From NCBI GenBank assembly GCA_019425655.1, contig NQWY01029946.1, positions 1-23,661 of the forward strand: a stretch of DNA of 23,661 nt, given 5' to 3'. The stretch is from Rhizophagus prolifer. Taxonomy: Eukaryota; Glomeromycota; Glomeromycetes; Glomerales; Glomeraceae. Below, one piece after another: positions 11,893 through 20,638 of the stretch (position 1 is its first letter; every line of letters begins with the position of its first letter). The notes beneath the pieces were generated by a model. The model saw only the letters and a list, made by a program, of their open reading frames with translations. It ran no database searches and was not told the DNA's origin. Position numbers and translations under genes: made by a program.

Positions 11893-12552
11893 GTTTAGCA
11901 GAAAGTAAAAACAAAAAATATGAATCAAGGGCCTTTTTATACTTTTTTATAGTGATAATATTATGTAATTTGAATAAATAAATTTATTTGTTGATTTGAT
12001 TTCGAACGCGTCATAATTTCAATCACATCTACTTAGTTAACTTGCCTCATCACCTGATTCGCTTCATCATTATGAATCGATTGATCACCCACCGACCCAC
12101 GTGTTTTTGGAGGCAATTGGCGAATATTAAGTTTCCTTTATAAATATTTATTTATATATTAAATTTTATTTAGCAAAATTACAAATGGAATACTGTATAA
12201 TTGTCATTAGATGAATTTGAATTTATTATTAAAATATTTATAGAATTTTTTCTTCAACATATTTACGGTGTTAACGTTAACCAATCGTTAAAATGGATTT
12301 TATCAACTGATAATTTAAAGTCATGACTCATGACTATATGTTATTATCAGATATTACGAAATAATCAATGGCGTAGTTGGCGTACCCAAAAATATTGCTT
12401 TCACACGGATGAGTCATTTGATGATAGTATCAGTCACATTAGACTAATATCATAAAAAATTTTATATAGAATAAACTGCGCGAACGCATCATTTTGAGCT
12501 TGTGCATCATAAGATTGTATAAAAAGACCTAGTTTTTCCTTTTTTTTTTATC

Positions 12553-12598
12553 ATCCTTTTAACCAATATTCTTATCCTTTTAACCATCCTTTTAACCA
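12553..12598. repeat. Three copies of a 13-bp repeat, ATCCTTTTAACCA
   Basis: The unit ATCCTTTTAACCA occurs at 12553-12565, 12574-12586 and 12586-12598; the last two share one base. It directly precedes the duplicated hairpin module. Confidence 0.8.
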
Positions 12599-12600
12599 AT

Positions 12601-12931
12601 TATAAAATAATAATGCACATATGGTGGGTGGGCGGGCATGTGTGTTTGCCCTCGCTTCTTTCCCCTTCCCTCTCTCGTCCCTTTTTGATCAAATGTTGCT
12701 GCACCTCAGCGTTGGAGATCAGGTGGCAACAAGTTTTTTTTTAAAAACTTGGCTAAGTCAGCAACATCGTAACTAATATACTTCTAAGAAAAATTTCATA
12801 TAATGATAACGCACATATGTGTGTTTGCCCTCGCTTTTTGCGAGGTCCTGATCAAATGTTGCTGCACCTCAGCGTTGGTAATCAGGTGGCAACAAGTTTT
12901 TTTTTTTAAAAACTTGGCTAAGTCAGCAACA
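12601..12931. repeat. Tandem duplication of a hairpin-rich module (MITE-like or ncRNA-like)
   Basis: Two copies about 196 bp apart share an ACATATG..GTGTGTTTGCCCTCGCTT lead-in and a nearly identical structured core at 12695-12765 and 12858-12930. Each core is bounded by TGTTGCTG and CAGCAACA (8-bp inverted ends). Each contains two further self-complementary parts: GTTGC(TG)CACCT against AGGTGGCAAC, and CAAGTTTTT against AAAAACTTG. Copy 1 carries extra G-rich and C/T-rich insertions before its core. The inverted ends suggest a small non-autonomous DNA element. The conserved foldable core with variable flanks would also fit a structured RNA. No coding capacity. Confidence 0.7.
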
Positions 12932-13403
12932 GCTATCTCATGCTTCATTAATAATAGGTGATTTAAATACTAGTTTAATAGTAATTTTTTAAAAATATGT
13001 AATTATTTTAATGTACTGAAGTGAATTCAACGGCAAATCTCTTTAGGGCTGGAGCAATACAAGTTTCAACTAGCATTAGGATTCGACGGATCGTAACAAT
13101 TTAAATTAAAAAAAATTATGTAAAGGATCAACTCTCGTTATCCTGTTATAATAAGTATTGTGTTCAAACTTTAGATTATAATAAATTTATTGATTATTCT
13201 TTAGTAAGAAATTATTAGGAAGTCAATAAAGATCCTTTTTATTTTAATTAGTTTAGGCAAAATAGAAAATTTATATAAAAAGAAGAAACATAAAGCATCG
13301 CCACAAAGAAATATGATATTTTAGTAATTAACTAGTAATTTACTTCGATCATGACGTTCCTATTTTAATAAAATTTTACATTCCGTTTTAGACTTTAATA
13401 AGT

Positions 13404-13589
13404 TCACTTTCCTGTGCTTTTTTCAATCATCTTTTTGACAATCTTTACCACAACAATACCGATGGCTAGAATTAATAAAAAGTATATTTGATTTTTTAAA
13501 CGATTTAGGATGTTTGTCCTGGAAATTTTTAGTTCCTGCATGTGAATTTCGAACATGTTTGGAACATTAGAAACGCTAATGGATTCCAT
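13404..13589 (-). CDS. Possible small tail-anchored protein, unknown
   Basis: An ATG-started frame of 61 codons. It has a short amphipathic stretch, one hydrophobic segment (IYFLLILAIGIVVV) and a basic C-terminal tail (KIVKKMIEKSTGK). This is the layout of a C-terminally anchored membrane protein or the last exon of one. The frame is open about 28 codons further upstream without another ATG, so an upstream exon is possible. No neighbour or motif supports a function, and a chance ORF in AT-rich DNA cannot be excluded. Confidence 0.28.
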   Translation of the reverse strand: MESISVSNVPNMFEIHMQELKISRTNILNRLKNQIYFLLILAIGIVVVKIVKKMIEKSTGK

Positions 13590-13851
13590 ATCAAAGATTT
13601 CTTTATTTCTATATGATGAGAGAAAAGTGGAATACAAGTTAATATAGTGAACATTCCAAAAATTTTATTTCTTTTTCAGTCAAAAGGTCTAGCAAAAGAT
13701 AAATTTAAAAAATCAAGTAGTCTAAACTCTAAAGTATTTATGTGAAATTTTGGTAAACCCTTCTAATAATTATATAATAGAGTTAACATTCGTAATATTC
13801 ATATTATGCTAACCATATACAACATACATTACCCAAACAGATCTTATCACA

Positions 13852-13932
13852 ATGGCAATTAGAGGGATATTTTACTTTACAGTTTTGATAATATCAAGTT
13901 GGTTTAACTGTTTTAGTCCAATTCACTCCTAA
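13852..13932 (+). pseudogene. Signal-peptide-like short ORF, possible broken secreted-protein gene
   Basis: An ATG-started 26-codon frame encodes a good secretory signal peptide (short basic start, then FYFTVLIISSWF, then a polar end). Immediately after its stop a second frame reads KRGAVVVEFAFIVPP and stays open for about 34 codons to a GTAAGT donor-like site at 14033. A KR dipeptide right after a signal peptide is common in fungal secreted proteins. The two frames differ, so this is either a frameshifted small secreted-protein gene or coincidence. I do not recognise a family. Confidence 0.25.
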
Positions 13933-14248
13933 GAGAGGAGCAGTTGTAGTTGAGTTTGCATTTATAGTACCACCAAAATTCTCCAAGAACAATAGTAACA
14001 ATACAAAGATTTATCAATTAAATAAATATAAAGTAAGTTACATAGTAGCTAGAAATACATTTTAAATGTTTTAAATGGTTATTAGTTTAACATTGAAGAT
14101 TTTTATTGAAATAAAAAAATGCTATCAAATACGAATATTTTGCTTAATATAAAATTTTAAAAACACTTTTTTTGTTTTTATGTATGTAATTGATTGAGAA
14201 AGCTCGAGTGGACGGGATGTCGAATTTAGAACAAATTAATTAATTAAT

Positions 14249-14326
14249 ATGTCAAGAGAACCGAAAAAAATCAGTACCTCGGAACTTGACAAACCATCTT
14301 CTATCGATCGTAAAAAAATATTTTGA
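14249..14326 (+). pseudogene. Short coding-like ORF, unknown
   Basis: An ATG-started 25-codon frame with balanced composition (MSREPKKISTSELDKPSSID, then RKKIF) stops just after a run of A. A different frame directly after it is also coding-like (EKISRTSDFTENIIIF) until about 14391. This could be a frameshifted fragment of a host gene or chance. No family recognised. Confidence 0.2.
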
Positions 14327-15934
14327 AAAAATCTCGAGGACGAGTGATTTCACAGAAAACATAATAATATTTGCAAGTAATAGCGGATAAAAAGTATAGT
14401 TATTTTATTAAGTTATTTATCGAAAAAGCATGGAATGTAGAAAACCAAACATTCTATTTTGCTTTCAATGGTTCAAAATTTTTTTATTCCTTATAATTAA
14501 GCTAAAGATATGACTATAGCAACAGGTAATTCTTCTACACAGTATTTGTTTGATCATACACAACTTAATTATTATATTAAAAGTATTATGAGAGTTATGC
14601 TAGGGTTAGTAGGGTATAACTATTGATTTGTATATTTCGAGTTTTTTCTTAGAAAATACAAGGAAATATAATGTTACGATATTTACAATTTCCTTAATTT
14701 GGTTACAGCAGCTTCAATGATTACGTCTACTGATTCTTCGGAGTCAATACTAATTATTAAAAAATTAAAAAAATCGCGTTAGAATTAAAAAGTACTAGGA
14801 GTAATATTTTAAGGGCTCTCACAAACTGGACATTGCGACCGGTCTTCTGTTTATTGATCTCTGCTTCATCATTGCATAATTTAATGCGTTGTTTTTTTTA
14901 CGTCTCAAAAAGGAAAGATCAAATTTAGCATTGTTCACGATCTCTTATCTCTGGGGTAATGAAAAAAGACGAAAAGTATAGACATCAGTATATTGAATAT
15001 CGTGTTAGTATAGATTTAAATGAACGAAACACTGTATTCTGTAGGCATTAGCATGGAAACGCCATTTCACTTTGTAAAACAAGTCTATGTATTATCGAAT
15101 CCTGTAATTTATTTTCTGTATCATTAAAGCCACATTTAACATTGTAATCATCGTGTCATTGTCCCGGTTTATGTCTACACTGACAAACTTTTAAATTATT
15201 TTCCACCCTGTATAAAGCAATGACAAACACTCAATCTATTGATTCTTTAAAAGAGTTAAATACTAGACTCTTAACTGAGATCCAAGATTCCTGAACTTTA
15301 ATAGAATTATAAATACTTATTTTCATCAGGAATATGCTGCGTTATTCTATAACAATATAACAATTACTTGGTAATTTGTTACACATATTTATGACAGCGA
15401 TAATAAGTACGTCAGAAATCGCTTAGCGAGGAATCCTTTTTTCATGGATTTCTACAGACATTATACGGTTTATATATATAGTGCGCCACTGTGCCCTGTC
15501 TTTAAAGGAATTTTAATTCTGGTCCGGACGGAAAAAATCTGATAAATGATGATAAATGATCATTTAATAGATTTAATATATTCAGTTTACGAAGCCATAA
15601 ACTTTAATTACGGACGAGAATAAAACATTGATGCATATAGACGGTATTGAATGCATGATCTTTTTTCAGTTTTTATATAGATAAAAGAGAAAATTTCAAT
15701 TTTTAACTAACGAATGAACCCGAAGTACCTAACAGCGTTCAATAATCAATATAATGAATCAATTTGATTTATTGTATAAAGAAAGACTGATTTTAATTGG
15801 TATCGTCAATTATTATGTGTTTGAATGATTATAATGTAGTTGCCAATTAGGATAAATATTCTTTCGTTAAATTTTAATACTAATTTATTAATTTACTAGC
15901 AAAAGACATTAAAAAATTGTAAATGCTGATTTAA

Positions 15935-16077
15935 TACTAACCGATTGTTAGAATGTATGTTATATATACTCGTAGGTTACAAAAGATCCAAATGGTTCAA
16001 GAACAATAAGTTTGCAAGACGCGACAATGCAAAAAATCGTACATGCGCGGCGAAATTATGAAGCTGAAAAAAAATGA
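15935..16077 (+). pseudogene. Orphan terminal-exon-like fragment with perfect branch point
   Basis: A perfect TACTAAC branch-point sequence (15935-15941) is followed 30-odd bases later by a CGTAG acceptor at 15971-15975. A 33-codon open stretch then reads VTKDPNGSRTISLQDATMQK and on to ARRNYEAEKK before a TGA at 16075-16077. Composition is clearly protein-like for this AT-rich spacer. I found no matching upstream exon with a good donor, so it is either the last exon of a gene I could not assemble or a duplicated exon fragment. Family not recognised. Confidence 0.35.
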
Positions 16078-16803
16078 AAAGGGGTATAAAATGGTTTTTA
16101 AACAAAAAAAATTATATTTTCAATATTCGAAAAAATTTTGATAGTTTTTTTAAAGTTAATTAGAAATTAACAAAGATTATCGTTTATTATACGGATAACG
16201 TACTGATATTTTTATATATTGTTATAAATGCATTAACAGTTAATATTATTGATATTTTTATCGTATTACGTCATCTAGGCTAAATATCAATGGTTCTTAG
16301 TTTAATAATAGTTTATTGATGATTAACATGTCTGCATAATAATACAGTTCGCAGTTCGGTGATATCTTAACACCCCTATCCAATAACTAATACATATCAT
16401 AAGTTGGAATTTAAAATCACAAAGTTGATTATTTGTATTTATTTTTGAAACCTACGCAATGTCACAACTCACGGCATGCGTTACAACATTTACTTATCAT
16501 ATAGAACTTTTCGATATATGATTAGAACTTGTGTATTTGGTTGCAACGCGCGTTACTGTTGTGTTTGTAATAATTCAACCGCAATTACAAATATTTGATA
16601 GTGATAATGATCTATTGTGTTTGAATAATAATTTATCAATAATTATAATTGTCCAAAGTTAACCCGTGCGTTTTCCTTCCATCTCATTTTTCTTTTTTTT
16701 CGAGATGTTACCTATTTGCTACCCCTGCTTTTTTTGATTATGCAACATTTTTTTTTTTGTATTAACTAATCTGAAATATTGATAATCTAATTTAAATAAT
16801 CGT

Positions 16804-17178
16804 CATGAATATCTTCGCCATTTCCTTACATTAATAGGGGACTTAATTATTTTGCCGTATAATAAATTAACGTTATTTAGTAATTGTTGATTTTGTTTTA
16901 CCATCTTAAGGTTTCTTTCTTAATTGTTAAAAAACTCGTATGTTCAGGTTTAATCTAACCAAAAATAAATTAAATAATTTATGTATCACCTTTATTAGTA
17001 GCCTAATGAATATCTTTGCCATTTCCTCATATTAATAAGAGCGCCTATCTTTTAAGTATTGTTACATATTATTTGATATGATTTTGCAGGATTTAATCGT
17101 TATGTAACAAGAACACCTTATCAATTGTTAAAAACCTGATAAACCTAACCAAAAAAGAAATTAAATAAGGAATTTATT
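16804..17178. repeat. Imperfect ~200-bp direct duplication in the transporter upstream region
   Basis: ATGAATATCTTCGCCATTTC at 16805 recurs as ATGAATATCTTTGCCATTTC at 17006, a period of about 201 bp. The start and end of each unit align (ATTAATA after the motif, and CTAACCAAAAA..AAATTAAATAA near the end). The middles have diverged. The second unit ends about 70 bp before the transporter ATG, so the duplication covers its promoter region. Confidence 0.65.
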
Positions 17179-17246
17179 ACTAATAATATCTTCTTTCGAT
17201 ATATTATAAATACTTCCGAAAGAGGATAAAAAATATCAATGAAATA

Positions 17247-19564
17247 ATGTTGCCAGCAGTAGTAACAAATGTTTTAATCTATATTGTATTAGCTTTATTC
17301 TTAGGAATTGGGATTTACGCAGGATATAAGAAAACAAAAGATAAATCAGATTATCTTTCCTCATTGGGTACTCAAAATGCAGTCGCCTTAGGTTCTAATT
17401 GGTTTGCTTCAAGTAAGAACTTAATTATATGAAGAAAAAAGAATCCGTTTGAGAAAATTTTTGAGGCGGCGGGTTTGTATAACAGTGTATTTATATACGC
17501 TGTACAGGTAAGGTGCTCATCAATGAAAGTGCCAATGACTTTTGAGACTCGTTTGATGTTATGTAATAATTCGTGAGATTTCTTTCTTCTTAAATATTAT
17601 TCTTGTAAATTATTCACCTTTCGTTGCTGCAAATAATGTGTTTTTTTGCATTCACAATCCAGTAATTTCTCTTGAATATTACATAATATCTTTTGATTCT
17701 CTGATAAAACTTATAAAATTTGGATTGGTACTACGGGTGCTCAGCCTGGTTTTAAAATAGAAACTGAAAAGGTTGGGCTGAGAAAGCACCGTTAACTACC
17801 TGATCAGGTTAATACCTGCGTAGGGAAGCTGCCACTTCAAATACTCTTTTCCTTTTTTTGGGGGGGGAGAGGTTTTTTCATAAATATTCCGATAATTTAC
17901 GTCTAGTTTTATTCTTCTTTTTAGGTATCGGCTCATCTATATTATATGCTTTTCCCGAAGTTGGTACCATAGCAGGATTATTAGGCGTAATTATGTATGC
18001 TTTTGGAAGTATTGTACCATTATTTGTATTTGCTTGGCTTGGACCCTTGATAAGGAAAAAATGTCCCAATGGATTTACTTTAACCCAATTTATTCTGGAA
18101 AGATTTGGACGCGTGAATCAAATCTATGTTTCTTTGATGTCAATTGCTTATATGTTTTGTTTTATGATAAGCGAGTTATCAGCTGTTGGCGATATTTTGG
18201 TAAAATTGACAGGTGTAGATAAACTTGCTCCAGTTATTTGTATCGCAGTGGTTACAACTCTTTATACTGGTACTTATCTTGTTTCAAAAGAAAAATTCTT
18301 TCTTATTTCATTCAAAGTTAAAAAATTTTAATTATTTTAAATAGGGTATGGAGGTTTACGTGCATCCTTGATTACAGATAATATTCAAGGATGGGCTATT
18401 GTTCTTCTTGTTATATTGTCTATAATTGGATTGGGAACTTCAATAAGAATCGAGAAATCTGTTATCGATAATTCCCCTCTCTTGAAATCAAATTCTTTAG
18501 GATGGCAACTACTTTACATCATGCCCGTTGCAGTCTCATTTGCAACACTTTTCCACGAGGTATCTTAGTGAATATTATTCGTATCTTTTTTTATCTCTCT
18601 CTTCTTAACCTTAACTCTTTTCTGCTTTTGTTAAGGGTTTCTGGCAACGCGCATTTGCATCAAAGAATGATCGTGAATTGCGCCTTTCCGCAGTTTATGG
18701 TTCAGTCATGTTGTTCCCTGTTCTTATATTTTTCGGTTTTACCGGAATAATAGCTGCATGGTCTGGAACATGGCCAGGAGAGGATAATTCAGAAGGATAT
18801 TTAGCATTTTTCACTTTATTTAAAGTATTGCCAGAATGGGTTAGTGGAATTACTGTAGTGTTGACTGTTAGTATGAGTTGTGCGGCTTATGATACATTAA
18901 TTAGTGCGACAACTGCTAACATTTCAAATGATATATTCAACAACCGTCTTCCATTGAATGTTACTCGTTTTTTATCACTTATTGTCAATATTCCAGCTGG
19001 TAAGAAAACCTTTTTTTTCAATTGATATTACTACTTTTAAATTATTTTTTTTTCCTTAACTCAATTCGTATTTTGGTAGTTTATTGGGGATTGACAAATT
19101 TAGATGTGTTGAGAGTTTTTCTTATTGCAGATCTATTAGCAGCATCCACAATGCCTCCAATTTTATTAGGTTTAGTAGATTCGTTATACTTTATCAACTG
19201 GATTGACGTATTATTGGGAGGCATAGGAGGTTTATTCGGTGTCTTCATCTTTGGATCAATTTTCTATCATAATGCTAAAGATGGAATTGAACTAATTGGG
19301 TTACCTTTAGGGCTTTATATTACTGATTATAGTGTATTGGGAGCGTTTATTGTTGCACCTTTATCATCAATTTTCTTTACTTTCCTTTCTTTTGGTGTAA
19401 GATTGAGTATTATGTGGGTATTTGCTAAAATTAGGAGAGAAGAATTTGTGTTCCCTAAGAAACCTGAAGTTGTTGATATTAAGAAATACGCTGGTGATAA
19501 ATTTAACGATGATACGGAAGCTAATCAATCCTCTGACCCTGAAGAAGTGGAAATTAGAGAATAA
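17247..19564 (+). CDS. DUR31: DUR3/DUR31-type sodium:solute symporter family transporter, TPP-riboswitch controlled
   Basis: Exons: 17247-17412, 17925-18269, 18345-18559, 18636-18999, 19080-19564. Introns of 512, 75, 76 and 80 bp, all GT-AG and phase-consistent, give 524 aa. The protein has about a dozen hydrophobic helices, starting with LIYIVLALFLGIGIYAGY, and a charged C-terminal tail ending EEVEIRE. Family landmarks are SNWFASS at the exon 1/2 join, YAFPEVGTIAG, GPLIRKKCPNGFTLTQF, FMISELSAVGDI, LYTGYGGLRASLITDNIQGW, GFWQRAFASKNDRELR and PAVYWGLTNLDVLRVF. These are hallmarks of the DUR3 branch of the SSS family. Plain DUR3 moves urea and polyamines. In Candida the paralogue DUR31 is a thiamine transporter under a TPP riboswitch. 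The riboswitch in intron 1 here therefore points to plasma-membrane thiamine uptake (inference). Retention of intron 1, or use of the distal donor, ends translation after 61 aa. Confidence 0.92.
17496..17519 (+). promoter_or_regulatory. Distal alternative 5' splice site with anti-P4 sequence
   Basis: ACAG|GTAAGG at 17504-17513 is a near-perfect donor, better than the in-frame donor at 17413. CAGGTA (17505-17510), which spans the splice site, is complementary to TACCTG (17813-17818) in riboswitch stem P4. TACG (17496-17499) is complementary to CGTA (17819-17822) just after it, with a 5-nt bulge. GGTGCTCA (17512-17519) also repeats the riboswitch 5' strand at 17736-17743. Splicing from here keeps the stop codon of the proximal intron segment. 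Confidence 0.6.
17726..17834 (+). promoter_or_regulatory. TPP (thiamine pyrophosphate) riboswitch aptamer
   Basis: All conserved THI-box blocks are present in order. P2 is GGTGC (17736-17740) against GCACC (17786-17790). The pyrimidine-sensing loop carries CTGAGA (17778-17783). ACCTGA (17798-17803) begins the pyrophosphate-sensing arm. P4 is AGGT (17806-17809) against ACCT (17814-17817), and the invariant CGTAGGGAA follows at 17819-17827. Candidate P1 is TGGTA (17726-17730) against TGCCA (17830-17834), with one G-U pair. P3 is long and imperfect, as usual in fungi. Fungal TPP riboswitches act by controlling splicing, and this one sits inside an intron. Confidence 0.96.
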
Positions 19565-20638
19565 TTTAATTTTTTTTTTCTTGAAAACATGTATTTTTAC
19601 AAATATTGTAGTATTATTTGTATTATTTAATTTTATTTATTTATTATTTATGTTATTTTTATAACTATCGAATAAAAATTTCAATTGAGTTATTGTTATT
19701 ATTAAACATTGTAATTACGGTTTAACACGATAATCTCACCTTAACTTTGTCGACAGTACAAGTGTCACACAAATATATATCTACATCACTACATGTATAC
19801 GTCAAATTCACTTTAAACAATTTTTTGGATTTTACAGCGCGACTAAAGTTTAATTTCGTCTCATTTATTAGTTTCTTCCACAAAAGAAATAAACTATGAT
19901 GAAATATAATGAATAAGGTAGATCTAATACTTGATTTTCAAAGTTTGGGGGAAATTTTAATATAGATGTATTTTAGCTTCTTTTTTCTTGCATGTAAGGT
20001 ACGATTAAGTTCTTTTTTTTTTTCTACTTAAAAAAAACGTAAGATTATTTAACTTAAATCGAGTCAATAATTTTAAATAATATATGTACAATTAGGATGT
20101 TAAAGAGAATTTTTTTAAAGTTTATTCGATGTTTTTTTATTGTCTTCCTTTACTCACAATTTGCTTAAAAGCTCAATATATCAAAATCAACAAATTTCAA
20201 GAACAATAAAAGCAATCTCATGTTCATACTAAAGTCAACGAGATTGTTTACAACATATGACAAAGAGGGAGATGTAACAACCAAACAGGGAGGGACTGTG
20301 TAGGGATGCGGCAAGTGATCATGATCAAATATTATGCTAAAGACGAATTAATTATTATATCTCAATATGTATCTTAATTAATATTATTATAATATTCGGT
20401 AGTAGAATTTTGACTTTAAATAGGACTTTAAAAAAGAAGCAAATTTTAGAAATTTAATAGTTGGTTAAAATTCAACAAATTTTTTTAGAATTTTTTTTTG
20501 ATCAAAGTTTTGAAATTGAACGAAAAATAATAGTGCGTCCAATAGTCCGTATAAATAAATCGACCAATAAATAATCTGTAATTATAATAATTTTATTTTG
20601 ATTAAAGTAGATTATAGGAATCGTATAAAGTTATTAAT
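19565..20638. other. Convergent intergenic spacer
   Basis: About 1.07 kb between the convergent transporter and ELP3 genes. Apart from a candidate poly(A) signal it is AT-rich, with T-runs and stop codons in all frames. I see no gene, repeat or structured RNA in it. Confidence 0.6.
19671..19676 (+). terminator. Candidate poly(A) signal of the transporter gene
   Basis: AATAAA about 107 nt downstream of the transporter stop, in an A/T-rich 3' region. Consensus match only. Confidence 0.35.

Larger units (their letters stand above)
11893..13403. other. Long spacer with duplicated hairpin modules
   Basis: No gene recognised. Contents are listed separately: a short 13-bp tandem repeat (12553-12598) and two copies of a structured module (12601-12931). 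The rest is AT-rich sequence without coding-like frames on either strand. Confidence 0.6.
13638..17246. other. Long spacer upstream of the thiamine-type transporter
   Basis: About 3.6 kb without a convincing gene. It holds the signal-peptide-like ORF at 13852, a 25-codon ORF at 14249 followed by a second coding-like frame, an orphan exon-like fragment at 15935-16077, a CRE-like TTACGTCA at 16266-16273 and a ~200-bp direct duplication at 16804-17178. Otherwise it is AT-rich and stop-dense on both strands. Confidence 0.5.
17413..17924 (+). promoter_or_regulatory. Long regulatory first intron of the transporter
   Basis: This 512-bp intron is roughly seven times longer than the others in this gene. 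It holds the TPP riboswitch 313 nt after the donor (TCAA|GTAAGA) and about 90 nt before the acceptor (CTTCTTTTTAG). It contains an in-frame stop 18 nt in, so retention yields a truncated protein. A second, stronger donor lies at 17508. Confidence 0.85.

Noticed and set aside
15099-15108. CGAATCC resembling a tRNA T-loop
   Set aside because: No acceptor or anticodon stem could be folded around it.
16080-16093. TATA-like GGTATAAAATGG
   Set aside because: No gene starts within a reasonable distance downstream on the plus strand.
18034-18222. Plus-strand ORF overlapping transporter exon 2 in another frame
   Set aside because: A shadow of the DUR3-family exon, which carries clear family motifs in its own frame.
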